DNA of 64,000 bases from Frankia sp. AgB1.9 (GTDB lineage: Bacteria > Actinomycetota > Actinomycetes > Frankiales > Frankiaceae): the NCBI RefSeq assembly GCF_016786355.1, contig NZ_JADWYX010000006.1:59494-123493 (forward strand). The letters are read 5' to 3'. The notes beneath the pieces are model-generated. The model saw only the letters and a list, made by a program, of their open reading frames with translations. It made no database searches and had not been told where the DNA came from. The translations under genes were made by a program, and so were the position numbers. Within the stretch, counting starts at the first letter, position 1. Every line of letters begins with the position of its first letter. Below, in pieces: positions 55,491 through 64,000 of this stretch.

Positions 55491-56888
55491 CTACCGGGGC
55501 CGCCGCTGGATCGGCGTGAGGCGCAGCGTGGTCTCGACGTTCGCCTCGATCGCCGCCGGGCGCCGTAGTCCGGGCGGCGTGTCGACCCGCTCGGACTGCT
55601 CCTCGCGGCGTTCGGCGACGAGCACGCCGAGGGCGACGACGCTCTGGGCCACCGACCAGGCGATACCGACGCCGACCAGGCCCCACCAGCGCCCGAGGAC
55701 CAGGGCGCCGATCGGGACCATCACCGCGATGGCGCCGTGAATCCCGATCAGGGGAGCCAGCCGGCGCCGAGCCAGCGCGGCGCACAACGCGAGGCTGTTC
55801 ACGGCCCGGCCGACCGAGCCGATCAGGAGCAGTTGCAGGATGGTCGTCGAGCCGTGCCGGTAGGCGCCGCCGAAGATCGTGGTGATGATGGGCGCCGCCA
55901 GGATTCCGACGACGACCAGGCCGCCCATGCCGACGACAGTGCGCTTGCGCAGGGTCCGGTGGATGGGCCGCACGTCGGCACCCGGCTGCGCGCCTTCGAC
56001 GGTCATCGAGAACCCGAGAATCATCGGGAACTGGTCGAGTGCCTGGATGAGCATCCAGGCGATGCCGAACTCGGCGCCTTTCTCGGTGCCGAGGCCGGCG
56101 ACGATGAACACCGGCAGCAGGGTCACCGCGAGCTGCTCGAAGATGAGCGCCAGCGTCGTGCCGGCGAGGAAGCGCCGATAGCCCTCCAACTGCGGCGCCT
56201 GCGTCAGGACGGCTGGCTCAGCGCCCGACTCGCGTTTGTTGAGAAGCTTGCCGAACACGATCGAGGAGACGACGACCGTGGCGATGGCCGCCGGGACCAC
56301 CCAGGCCGTCAGCAGCATCAGCGCGGTCGTGCCGGAGCCCATGGCGACGAGCACCACGAACTTGGTCAGGCTGTAGGTGGTGTTCTCCAGCGGTAGCCAG
56401 ATCGCCTTGCGCAGCGAGGTGACCACCAGGTCCTGCAGCGAGAAGATCGCCCAGACGGTGACCGAGAGGGTGAAGCCGATCGCCGCGCCGACCGGCGCCA
56501 GAATGTGGAACGAGTGGGCGAGCCGCGGCGCCGCGGCGGCGAAGGCGCCACCGAGCACCACGCTGATGAGCACGGCCATGCCGTAGGAGCGCAGGACCAG
56601 GGCCCGCTGGTGCTCGCCGGCGCCGGGCAGGTAGGCGGAGAGGGCTCCGCCCAGGCTCATCTGGCTCAGCGTCGCGAGCGCCATCAGCGCCGAGACGAGC
56701 GCCGTCCCGACTGCGACCGCCGTCGTGCTGGACTCGCGGGCCGCGATGACCCAGAAACCAGCGCCCAGCAGGGCCGACAACACGCTGTTGGCGACGCCGG
56801 CCAGGCCGTTGCGGTAGAGCATGCTCATCTTGCGCCGGGGCTGCTCGGCTCCGGCGACGGCCGCCGCCTCGTCCGTGACGCTGGTCAT
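55491..56888 (-). CDS. Polysaccharide/oligosaccharide flippase-like membrane protein
   Basis: 465 residues with about 12-14 membrane helices (for example FWVIAARESSTTAVAVGTAL, TVWAIFSLQDLVVTSLRKAI, GLVVVGILAAPIITTIFGGA). The pattern is that of MOP/MATE-superfamily polysaccharide transporters (RfbX/Wzx type), which flip lipid-linked glycans outward. It starts at ATG 56888 overlapping the stop of the glycosyltransferase gene as ATGA, so it forms an operon with it: glycan assembly followed by export. Substrate unknown. Confidence 0.85.
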   Translation of the reverse strand: MTSVTDEAAAVAGAEQPRRKMSMLYRNGLAGVANSVLSALLGAGFWVIAARESSTTAVAVGTALVSALMALATLSQMSLGGALSAYLPGAGEHQRALVLRSYGMAVLISVVLGGAFAAAAPRLAHSFHILAPVGAAIGFTLSVTVWAIFSLQDLVVTSLRKAIWLPLENTTYSLTKFVVLVAMGSGTTALMLLTAWVVPAAIATVVVSSIVFGKLLNKRESGAEPAVLTQAPQLEGYRRFLAGTTLALIFEQLAVTLLPVFIVAGLGTEKGAEFGIAWMLIQALDQFPMILGFSMTVEGAQPGADVRPIHRTLRKRTVVGMGGLVVVGILAAPIITTIFGGAYRHGSTTILQLLLIGSVGRAVNSLALCAALARRRLAPLIGIHGAIAVMVPIGALVLGRWWGLVGVGIAWSVAQSVVALGVLVAERREEQSERVDTPPGLRRPAAIEANVETTLRLTPIQRRPR

Positions 56889-58021
56889 TGCTGTGCTCCT
56901 CGTGCGGACGCTCGTGCGCTTCGTCGCCTCGCCTGTAGGTACAGCGCCGGCCCAGCGAGCATCCCGGCCATTTCCCTGGTCCGCAACCGACGCATGATCT
57001 CGGGCTTCGGAGCCGTGGGAATCTCCCGGGTACGGCTGTCCAACTGCTTCGCGTGCCGCAGCCCGCCGGGAATGCCGGCGACGACGCGCCGGCGGGTGGC
57101 CGGATCCACCAGGTACTTGACGATGTAGGCGGTCAGCCCGGAGCCGTAGCCGAACATCTGCCGGCTCAGCTCCTCCAGGTCGGAGCGGTGGCTGTGCCAG
57201 ACGAGGGCGGCCGGCTCGTAGGCGAGCGCGTGGCCGTCGAGCAGGATCCGGACGAAGATGTCGAGGTCCTCGCCGCCCCTGGTCTTGGTACCGGCGCCGA
57301 GCGCGGTGTCGAAGCCGCCGAGGGCCCGCACCGTCTCGGTGCGCAGGGCGAGGTTGGCGCCCGTCCCGAAGACGCCCGCCGTGAAGGGGTGGAGCGGGCC
57401 GGGCGCGTTCGCCGGGTCCATGTCGTAGACGCGGGGCGCGCAGCTGGTCGACCAGGAGACCTTGGCGTCGAAGTACTGCTCGATGTCGGTCGCCAGGTCG
57501 GCTGACCCGACCAGCCCGGTGACACAGGCGACGTCGTCGCGCCGTGCGAAGCCGCGGGCGATCCCCAACAGCCAGTCGGTGTCCACCCGAACGTCGTCGT
57601 CGGTGTAGGCGATGATCTCGCCGCTCGCCTCCGCCAGGCCCCGGTTACGCGCGCTGGACAGGCCCGGCACCGGTTCCACCACATACCTGAAGCGCTCGTC
57701 GGTGCCGACCGCGGCGGTGAAGGCCACCCGGGTGCCGTCGTCCGTCGGCGCGTTGTCGACGACGACGACCTCGAAGTTCTCGTACCGCAGGCCGAGCAGC
57801 CCGTCGAGGCACGCGGTCAGCAGCCCCGGCCGGTTCCGCGTGCAGACGACGACGCTGATCCGCGGTGCCGCGCCAGCCAGGCGCCGGCACGGGCGGTGCG
57901 GGGCGCCGGACCGGACGGCCTTGACGACGACGCCGGGATCAGGCGCGGCCGGCAGGGTGACACCGTCGTCGGCCAGGTGTTGGCGGATCGGCCCGCCCAG
58001 CGTCTCCACCGCGAGGGACAC
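56885..58021 (-). CDS. Second glycosyltransferase module of a duplicated GT2 gene (3' part, after a frameshift)
   Basis: Read literally, a 378-residue GT2 protein starting at GTG 58021 (VSLAVETLGGPIRQHL). Motifs: ISVVVCTRNRPGLLTACLD, IIAYTDDDVRVDTDW (metal-binding DDD) and FVRILLDGHALAYEPAALVW. But the same frame is open upstream through DVEQAV (58022-58057), and the missing first part of its N-terminal domain (VRVHGEPVGYVELPL) lies upstream at 58150-58330 in the other frame. It is therefore probably the second half of one ~960-residue protein beginning at 59766. Its stop overlaps the flippase start. GTG 58021 has no ribosome site. Confidence 0.8.
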   Translation of the reverse strand: MSLAVETLGGPIRQHLADDGVTLPAAPDPGVVVKAVRSGAPHRPCRRLAGAAPRISVVVCTRNRPGLLTACLDGLLGLRYENFEVVVVDNAPTDDGTRVAFTAAVGTDERFRYVVEPVPGLSSARNRGLAEASGEIIAYTDDDVRVDTDWLLGIARGFARRDDVACVTGLVGSADLATDIEQYFDAKVSWSTSCAPRVYDMDPANAPGPLHPFTAGVFGTGANLALRTETVRALGGFDTALGAGTKTRGGEDLDIFVRILLDGHALAYEPAALVWHSHRSDLEELSRQMFGYGSGLTAYIVKYLVDPATRRRVVAGIPGGLRHAKQLDSRTREIPTAPKPEIMRRLRTREMAGMLAGPALYLQARRRSARASARGAQQ

Positions 58022-59766
58022 CGCCTGCTCGACGTCGAGGGGGGCGGGCGCGCGCGCGGCCGCGGCGGGGGGGGGGGGGCCGGGGGCGCCCCCCGCGGCG
58101 CCCCCCCCGCGCGGCCCCCCCCGGGCCCGCCGCCGCCGGCGCCGGGCCCGTCGCCGTCCGCGGTGAGGGGCAGCTCGACGTAGCCGACCGGTTCGCCGTG
58201 GACCCGGACCAGCAGGCGGGCTCGCCCGTAGGCGCCGTCGTGCTCCCCCGCTGGCAGCCGGAGCCTCGGCCCGGCCAGCTCCAGCTCGCCGCAGACCAGC
58301 CCGGTCGGGCCGTCGGTGCTCGGTTCGGCCGTCTCAGACAGCGCGGCCGCGCCGAGCAGGTCCTGGACGACGACCGTCGTGGCGGGCCGGCTGCCGCCGA
58401 GCCCCGCGGAACGCCGTCGCGACTTGGCGTAGAGCGCGGGCCCGGCCGCGTAGCCGGCGAGCTCCCAGGCGAGCAGCCGGCGCTGCAGCGCGTCGTCGCT
58501 GCCGGCCGCGCCCTGACTGTCGGTGCTGATCTTGCGCATCTCCCACAGTCCGCGCGGGATGCGGGCCATCAGGCGGCGCGCCGTGGTCGGATCCGTGAGG
58601 TGCTTGGTGAGGTAGGCCGCCATCCCGCTGCCGTAGGCGAACATCTGGCGGTTCAGCTCGTCCACGCTGCTGCGGTGGGTGTGCCAGACGAGTGAGGCCG
58701 GCTCGTAGTAGATGGCATATCCGGCGAGGAGCACGCGCAGGAAGATGTCCAGGTCCTCGCCGCCCGCCGCCGCCGTTCCCGCGCCCAGCGCCGTGTCGAA
58801 CTCGCCGATCGACGCCAGTGCCGCGCGGCGGAACGCGATGTTGGCACCGGCGCCGAAGATGCCGGCCGAGAACGGGTACACCGGGCTCGGCTCGCGGTGG
58901 TCGACCAGGTCGTAGCGCCGGGCGGCGCAGCTCGCGGACCAGTTGAGCCGCGAGTCGAAGTAGCGCTCAGCCACCTCGGTCAGGGACGCCGTCGCCACCA
59001 GCCCGGTCACGCAGCCGATGTCGTCGCCCTGCGCGAAACCACGCAGGATGCCGGCGATCCACGCCTCGTCGACGGCGACGTCGTCGTCGGTGAAGGCGAT
59101 GATCTCGCCGCGCGCCTCGGCGACGCCTCGGTTACGCGCCCAGGACAGCCCGGGCCGCTCCTCCCGCACGTACCGGAAGTGGGGGAGGTCTGCGACGGCG
59201 GAGGTGAACGCCACCTTGGTCGACTCGTCGGACGGCGCGTTGTCGACGATGACGATCTCGATGTTCGGGTGTCGCAGGCGCCGCAGGCGGTCCAGGCAGA
59301 CGAGCAGGGTTTCCGGCCGGTTGCGGGTGCAGACGACGACGGTCGCCGCCGGCTGCACCGGCACGGCCGCGGCCGAGCGCCGACGCGTGGCGCGAGGAGT
59401 GGCGAGCGAGCAGCGAGCCGTCGCGGCCGGCGCGGGCGAGAGGTCTGCCTCCTCCAGCCCTTCGGCCGCCAGGTGCTGCCGGATGCTCGCGCCGAACTGG
59501 TCGACGGCCTGCCGCAGCACCTCGGCGGCGTCCAGCCGGCCCTCGGCGAGCGGAAGCTGGACGTAGCCGACGGGGTCACCGTGCACCCGGACCAGGACGC
59601 GAGCGTCCTCGAAGAGGCGGCCGTCCGCGGTGCGTGGCAGCGACGGCAGGTCGGGCGAGGAGAGCTCGACCTCGCCGCACCAGGTGGACTCCGGCCTAAC
59701 CGTGTCGGTCGTCTGGCCGGGTACGGCCTCAGCCTGCTCGGAGCCATCCAAGGTCGGTCTGGTCAT
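57817..59766 (-). CDS. First glycosyltransferase module of a duplicated GT2 gene (5' part)
   Basis: From ATG 59766 (MTRPTLDG). Module A has an N-terminal beta-rich domain (VLVRVHGDPVGYVQLPLAEG; FGASIRQHLAAEGL) of ~120 residues, then a GT2 domain with ATVVVCTRNRPETLLVCLD, IIAFTDDDVAVDEAW and FLRVLLAGYAIYYEPASLVW, ending ELAGYAAGPALYAKSRRRSA. It then continues into a second copy of the N-terminal domain (VCGELELAGP...VRVHGEPVGYVELPL). Near 58120, in a GC-only homopolymer tract, the frame is lost; the literal frame runs to 57817 as meaningless Pro/Arg-rich sequence. One base missing or two extra would rejoin the second module. AGAGAGAAG precedes the start. Confidence 0.8.
   Translation of the reverse strand: MTRPTLDGSEQAEAVPGQTTDTVRPESTWCGEVELSSPDLPSLPRTADGRLFEDARVLVRVHGDPVGYVQLPLAEGRLDAAEVLRQAVDQFGASIRQHLAAEGLEEADLSPAPAATARCSLATPRATRRRSAAAVPVQPAATVVVCTRNRPETLLVCLDRLRRLRHPNIEIVIVDNAPSDESTKVAFTSAVADLPHFRYVREERPGLSWARNRGVAEARGEIIAFTDDDVAVDEAWIAGILRGFAQGDDIGCVTGLVATASLTEVAERYFDSRLNWSASCAARRYDLVDHREPSPVYPFSAGIFGAGANIAFRRAALASIGEFDTALGAGTAAAGGEDLDIFLRVLLAGYAIYYEPASLVWHTHRSSVDELNRQMFAYGSGMAAYLTKHLTDPTTARRLMARIPRGLWEMRKISTDSQGAAGSDDALQRRLLAWELAGYAAGPALYAKSRRRSAGLGGSRPATTVVVQDLLGAAALSETAEPSTDGPTGLVCGELELAGPRLRLPAGEHDGAYGRARLLVRVHGEPVGYVELPLTADGDGPGAGGGGPGGGRAGGAPRGAPPAPPPPPRPRARPPPSTSSRRCPSRWRRWAGRSANTWPTTVSPCRPRLIPASSSRPSGPAPRTARAGAWLARHRGSASSSARGTGRGC
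58041..58145. other. GC-only homopolymer tract at the frameshift
   Basis: From 58041 to about 58150 there is not one A and only one T (58151 onward is normal). It includes G13 (58067-58079), G5, C6, C8 and C8 runs. It sits exactly where the reading frame between the two glycosyltransferase modules breaks. A sequencing/assembly error or slippage-prone phase-variable tract are the two explanations. Confidence 0.75.
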
Positions 59767-60383
59767 GCGCTTCTCTCTACGTGGTGAGCTCCGAGCTTGC
59801 GGGCGCCGGCCGCACCGCGAGCGGCGGCGATCGCGGCCTTCTGTGACCACGTCGCGGGGCCGCGGCGGCACCGCTGGTCCGGCCGCGGCGGCGTCTGGCG
59901 AAGTTGGTTCCCCTGCGGCACGAGGATCCGCCCGCCGCGGTCGCCAGGTGTGTCGGTCGAGGCGCGGACGGTCGCGCTCAGCGCGCGGCGAGTGAGCGGG
60001 CCAACAGGTCTGCGTCCGCCAAATGGCGCCACCATCGCGCGATCGGGTCGCATCACGATGTCGCGCGGCGGCGCAGGGCGACGTGCGTCGATCAACAGTC
60101 TCCCCCTGGTAACTGTTGTCATGCTACAGCGAGTTGCAATTCGCGAAACGTGGACCATCCATGGAGCGCTGCTGGTCACGAGTACCGCGCCGAGTTCGAC
60201 GTCGCCGGGGCCACTATCGACTGGCCAACACCTCGGTGGGCCAGCACTTCGGAGACCCAGATGCTGGATTTTACTACCGGCGATGGGACGACCGGGCGCG
60301 CATCCAGCGAACGGACGAAGAGCGACCTGGAAATTACCGGCGCGTAACCACACCTGGCGGTCCTCGGTGCAGCCCGTGACGGA
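59767..60383. other. Intergenic region upstream of the tandem glycosyltransferase gene
   Basis: 617 bp without a supported gene. A symmetric site GCGA-GTTGCAAT-TCGC (60129-60144) centred on TTGCAA could be an operator. Several frames here are open only because of base composition. Confidence 0.4.
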
Positions 60384-61673
60384 CTAGTTGTGACCTGTGA
60401 CACGGACGTAGTCGATGACCATCTGCTGCGGAAACGGGGTGCCGGCGGGCGGCGACCCGGGCCAGTTCCCGCCGACCGCCAAATTCAAGATCATGTAATA
60501 GGGATGGTCGAACACCCAAGTCTGGGCCGGCGGCATGTCGTCCTCGCTCACCGAACCGTAGACCATTCCGTCGACGGAGAACTGAAAGACTCCCGGGTAC
60601 CAGTCCATCGCGTACGTGTGAAAGCCGGCCACCGACTCGGGTGGCAACGGGTAAATTCCGGCGACGTGAGCATAGGCGGCGTCAGACTGCGTCGGACCAT
60701 GGATCGACGCGTAAATGGAACCGTCCGGCGCCGGCAGCTCGAGCATGTCGATCTCGCCGCTGACGGGCCACCCGACGTTGTCGACATTGCTGCCCACCGC
60801 CCAGAACGCGGGGAGCAGTCCCCCGCCGGTGGGCAGCTTCAGCCTGGTCTCGACATGCCCGTACCGGAGGTCAAACGATCTCTTGGTGGTCAGTCGCCCA
60901 GAGGTGTAACGGTAGGTCTTCCCATCCGCGTCGCGGATGTCTTCCTTCCTGGCCGTGATCACCAGTTTTCCCTGACCGTCGAGTGACACGTTTCGAGTGC
61001 TGGACGTGTAAACCCCGAGCTCATTGTTGCCCCAGCCACCGCCGCCGGTCTCGAACGTCCACTTGGAGGCCGCCGTGGCGCCGGCCGGACCGGAGAAGTC
61101 GTCCGCGAAGGTGGTACGGGCCGCCGCGGTGCTGTCGAAGGCCACGCTGACGGCGCTCACCCTGGCCTCGCCGTGGCGCACGTGCAGGCCCAGGTCGATG
61201 CTGTCGCCCGCGACCGTCACGGGCACGAGCACGGCCAGCGCGTGGCCGGCGCCGACCCGCGCGGCGGCGTCGAGCGCCGATATCACCGTTCGGCCACCAA
61301 CGGTGATATCAAACACATTCTGCCCAGCACGGACGTCCTCCGGCGCCAATAGATGGAGGACTACGGCGTAAGTACCCGGCCTGGCCACCGGAAGGTCGTA
61401 GCCCTGACCACCTACGCGTGCCTTGCGGTACAGAGCCGGATTGCCCGTGCCGGCCACGGCGGAACTGGGCGTGATGACCTGTCCGCCCTGGGCGACGGAG
61501 ACATCCGGCTGCCATGTGGTGCCTCTACTGTCGGTAATCCCGACCGAGCCGGCGACCCACCTTTCAGCCGGGCCGCTCGGCCTGGCCGTCGAGGACCCGG
61601 AATTCACGAGACCGCAGCCAGCGACCGGTCCGGCCACCGTAAGGACCAGCACGGCCAGCGTGACGACCCGCAT
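60384..61673 (-). CDS. Lipoprotein glycoside hydrolase family 16 with N-terminal carbohydrate-binding-like domain
   Basis: Secreted endo-glycanase-like lipoprotein, 429 residues. The signal peptide LAVLVLTVAGPVAGC contains a lipobox VAGC. A malectin-like domain follows (residues ~45-185: TWQPDVSVAQGGQ, GTYAVVLHLLAPEDVRAGQN), and then a GH16 domain with WTFETGGGGWGNNELGVYTS, the catalytic GEIDMLE (ExDxxE), and YDYVRV-like C-terminal strand MVIDYVRV. Target likely beta-1,3/1,4-glucan or another beta-glycan. ATG 61673 is chosen for the signal peptide and GGGGG upstream; a frame to 61793 adds an Arg-rich stretch. A 12-bp inverted repeat lies inside the gene at 61279-61310. Confidence 0.87.
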   Translation of the reverse strand: MRVVTLAVLVLTVAGPVAGCGLVNSGSSTARPSGPAERWVAGSVGITDSRGTTWQPDVSVAQGGQVITPSSAVAGTGNPALYRKARVGGQGYDLPVARPGTYAVVLHLLAPEDVRAGQNVFDITVGGRTVISALDAAARVGAGHALAVLVPVTVAGDSIDLGLHVRHGEARVSAVSVAFDSTAAARTTFADDFSGPAGATAASKWTFETGGGGWGNNELGVYTSSTRNVSLDGQGKLVITARKEDIRDADGKTYRYTSGRLTTKRSFDLRYGHVETRLKLPTGGGLLPAFWAVGSNVDNVGWPVSGEIDMLELPAPDGSIYASIHGPTQSDAAYAHVAGIYPLPPESVAGFHTYAMDWYPGVFQFSVDGMVYGSVSEDDMPPAQTWVFDHPYYMILNLAVGGNWPGSPPAGTPFPQQMVIDYVRVTGHN

Positions 61674-62427
61674 ATGGCCGCCCCCGGCGGCCCGGCCGCC
61701 TCGTCCACGAAGGCCAGCCCGGCCAGACGCCAGCCGGAGTTTGTCCCGTTCACCAGCCCGTCTGTGACGATGTTTCAGAATCCACTCAATCACGACGACC
61801 CCCCGGGGTGTTATTCTACCCGGAGGGTCACTGACCGTGAAACGTCTAGAAAATTAGTCAGATTTTTACCATTAGATCACTGGCACCATCAGGTGACCGT
61901 CATCAGGATCCCGGCATCAGATCTTTGCCGTCCGGCCGCCAGGCGGAAACAATGCCGTAATCAATTCTTTTCATGATCTTGGACGGCCACCCGCGGGGCG
62001 CCAGAAACTCCTGGCCCGCTGAGACGCAAGCGCTCGGGACGGCGCGCGCAGAACACGGGGAGCCGGAGGTGGGCCCAACCAGCGGACGGCGCCGCGGGCG
62101 TGGGAGCGTTGCCCGACCATTTGCCGTTGGTTCGGTCGATGACTCCGGCTTGCACCATACTTGGCCGTCCGTTGACACGACAGCGTCCACACCCACCGGT
62201 TGCGCACCAGGTTCCCAACGCTGGGACCCCCTGGAGCGGTGAACATCGTTCCTCGTAATATGGCCCAGCATGGGCGGATTAAGTGCCGCGTGTGCATCTG
62301 TCCCCTACCCGATGTTTTGGCACCTGGCAGAGAAACCAACGGGCGGGGGGCCGGAGGGCGGACGGACGGAGAAATCCGCGTCGGACGCCCATAAATATCT
62401 CTACCTCGGGAGGGACACTCCCCCGCC
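61674..62427. other. Divergent intergenic region between two GH16 genes
   Basis: 754 bp without a supported gene. The part 61800-61990 is markedly AT-richer than its surroundings and may contain promoters for the two divergent glycanases; I could not define hexamers with confidence. Confidence 0.4.
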
Positions 62428-63873
62428 ATGACAACGACAACAGGCAGACACTCGAACCGGCGACCAACGTCGCATGACCCCTCGACGTCCCCCACACCTC
62501 GCCCAGCCGGTCGCCGGCCGGTCCGACGAAGAATGTTCACTTCAGTCGGCGTTCTGGCTGTCGTCGCGTTGGGGGTGGGCATCGGGCTGAGCCGGGCTGG
62601 CAACCTCTCGGCAACTTCCATGCCGGTGTACGCGTCGCTTGTGGGTGACTTCACCTGCATCACCTCGACCGACGGCTCGTGCGCCGTTGCCCCGGGTCTG
62701 AATGCGACGCCAGACCAGCTGACCGTCGAGGCCTGGGCCCAGGACGGCGGGTCCGACACCAAGGTACCCATCGTCGCGACGAACGTAGGGGCCTACGGGT
62801 TCGTCCTGCGCGCCAACGGACCCGACGGCGCACCGGTCGAGCGACGCAGAATCCATGGCTCGTACGTGGCCTGGTTCCACTGCGCCTCCAATGCGGGGCC
62901 GCCGTGCAAGCACCAGCGCGGTGGGAGCCACACAGTCGGAGGAACGGCTACCGCGCTTCCCACCGAACAGACGACCGACCCGGCGACGACGCCGGACGAC
63001 GCGACAACCTCCCCGGTGCCCGGGCCCACCAGCACCACGCTGCCCACCTCGGTCCCGACTGCGCCGGCAGGGGTTCCACAGCCCAGTCAGTCCACACCGG
63101 CCGTGGTCCACACCGCCCCGACCGTCACGACGGCACCGGCCACCACCGCTCCGGCACCCGCGAACGGCGCGGCCCTGCAGTGGGCGGACGAGTTCGACGG
63201 GGCTGCCGGCACCGGAGTGAACAAGGCGGACTGGACGGCGGTCAGCGGCTCGCATCATGGCGAACTGGAGTGCTACACCTCGAAGAGCAGCAACGTGGCG
63301 ATGGACGGCAAGGGCGATCTGGTCCTCACCGCCCGGCGTGAGGCCGGCTGCGACGGGATGCCTTACACCTCCGGTCGGCTCGAAGGCGTGAACAAGCGCA
63401 CCTTCAAGTACGGATATTTCGAGGTACGGGCGCGGATGCCAACGACGACTGGCGCGTTCCCGGCCTTCTGGACGCTTGGCGCGAACTATCCGTCCGTCGG
63501 CTGGCCGCGCAGTGGTGAAATCGACATCGTCGAGGTCACCGCCAACCTGCCGTCCTCCGTACACACCAACATCCACGGTGTGGATGCGTCCGGGAAGTCC
63601 TGGCAGTCCGGGTGGGGTGGGGTCGGGACGTTCGCCTCGTCGAGCAACGTCGGCGACGCCTTCCACACCTACGGTCTGAACTGGACGAGCACCGCGCTCC
63701 AGTTCTACTTCGACGGCAAGCTGATCCACACGATCAACAAGAGCTCGGTGCCCGTCTGGCTCTGGGACCAGGAGAACTACCTGCTGCTCAACCTGGCCAT
63801 CACGAGCAGCAGCGGCCCGGACGTCCAGACCATGGACGTCGACTACGTCCGGGTCTACTCGGCCAAGCCGTAG
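62428..63873 (+). CDS. Membrane-anchored glycoside hydrolase family 16
   Basis: 481 residues. A basic N-terminus, one helix (FTSVGVLAVVALGVGIGL, residues ~37-54) acting as signal anchor, a ~100-residue unknown domain with paired cysteines (DFTCITSTDGSCAV; WFHCASNAGPPCKH), a Thr/Pro/Ser linker of ~80 residues and a GH16 domain (LQWADEFDGAAGTGVNKADW; catalytic GEIDIVE; ending MDVDYVRVYSAKP). Predicted to act outside the membrane on beta-glucan-like polymers. ATG 62428 is the start; GGGAGGG lies ~14 nt upstream. The GH16 domain is related to, but clearly diverged from, that of the divergent neighbour. Confidence 0.87.
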   Translation: MTTTTGRHSNRRPTSHDPSTSPTPRPAGRRPVRRRMFTSVGVLAVVALGVGIGLSRAGNLSATSMPVYASLVGDFTCITSTDGSCAVAPGLNATPDQLTVEAWAQDGGSDTKVPIVATNVGAYGFVLRANGPDGAPVERRRIHGSYVAWFHCASNAGPPCKHQRGGSHTVGGTATALPTEQTTDPATTPDDATTSPVPGPTSTTLPTSVPTAPAGVPQPSQSTPAVVHTAPTVTTAPATTAPAPANGAALQWADEFDGAAGTGVNKADWTAVSGSHHGELECYTSKSSNVAMDGKGDLVLTARREAGCDGMPYTSGRLEGVNKRTFKYGYFEVRARMPTTTGAFPAFWTLGANYPSVGWPRSGEIDIVEVTANLPSSVHTNIHGVDASGKSWQSGWGGVGTFASSSNVGDAFHTYGLNWTSTALQFYFDGKLIHTINKSSVPVWLWDQENYLLLNLAITSSSGPDVQTMDVDYVRVYSAKP

Positions 63874-63888
63874 TCGGGCAAGCCCGGT

Positions 63889-63908
63889 CCCGGCGCTGAT
63901 GCGCCGGG
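63889..63908 (+). terminator. Terminator of the second GH16 gene
   Basis: CCCGGCGC-TGAT-GCGCCGGG, a perfect 8-bp stem 15 nt after the stop. No U-tract. Confidence 0.65.
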
Positions 63909-63934
63909 CCGGAACCGGCGACTCACTCTCCGTG

Positions 63935-63975
63935 GGGGGGCCACCGCCGGAGGCGGGGGGGCGCCCCCCGCGGGT
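63935..63975. repeat. GC-run hairpin near the right edge
   Basis: G7, G7 and C6 runs including CGGGGGG-GCG-CCCCCCG (63954-63970), similar in style to the palindrome after groEL. The last 30 bases after it are too short to assign. Confidence 0.45.
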
Positions 63976-64000
63976 CTACGACCTGGTCAAGGCATTCGTG

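Noticed and set aside
63909..64000. Start of another gene at the right edge
   Set aside because: Too short, dominated by G/C runs; no start codon with a ribosome site or recognisable peptide.

Overview
The window looks like chromosomal DNA of a filamentous, very high-GC actinobacterium. GC-rich codons, frequent GTG starts, a RNHCP protein, a DUF3263/LytR_C pair and an otsB-otsA-thrC-groEL neighbourhood all point that way, and a Frankia-type genome is my best guess (inference, not searched). No tRNA, rRNA, CRISPR array, transposase or phage gene was recognised.

Layout. 1-11165: a cut-off family 2 glycosyltransferase, lysS, clpC, a purple-acid-phosphatase-like enzyme, a polysaccharide deacetylase with a glycosyltransferase, and a membrane-anchored PP2C phosphatase. 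11622-17216: three large polytopic membrane proteins, two of them GT-C mannosyltransferase-like, suggesting envelope glycan synthesis. 17526-25155: a glutamate-type dehydrogenase, a RNHCP zinc protein, a substrate-binding lipoprotein, the DUF3263 and LytR_C pair, and otsB/otsA for trehalose. 25299-31226: a HAD phosphatase, thrC behind an S-box-like leader, a decayed WD40-repeat gene among repeats, and groEL behind two tandem CIRCE operators.

31532-53386 is the most unusual part. A seven-gene minus-strand operon encodes, in order of transcription, a vWA type I membrane protein, a giant tubulin-like GTPase, a 1109-residue membrane protein, a pseudokinase, a P-loop GTPase with a metal-binding N-terminus, a tail-anchored coiled-coil protein resembling the GTPase-associated GAP1 family, and a receptor Ser/Thr kinase with a cysteine-rich ectodomain. 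Four of the junctions are GTGA overlaps or 1-bp gaps. Divergently transcribed from a 225-bp promoter region are a second vWA membrane protein whose metal site is degenerate, a TIR protein with an apparent catalytic glutamate, and a ParA/MinD-like ATPase fused to a TIR domain lacking that glutamate. I read this as a membrane-sensing, NTP-dependent signalling or defence system. Its parts resemble GTPase-centred actinobacterial conflict systems, but this arrangement is worth separate study.

53539-63873: a DUF2510/scramblase-like protein, a Uma2 nuclease-like protein, a flippase, a duplicated glycosyltransferase gene split by a frameshift in a GC-only homopolymer tract, and two divergent GH16 glycanases, again pointing to surface polysaccharide metabolism. 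Regulatory and repeat structure (S-box-like leader, CIRCE pair, a 30-bp repeat family, a 22-bp inverted repeat, recurrent GC hairpins) is concentrated around thrC and groEL.
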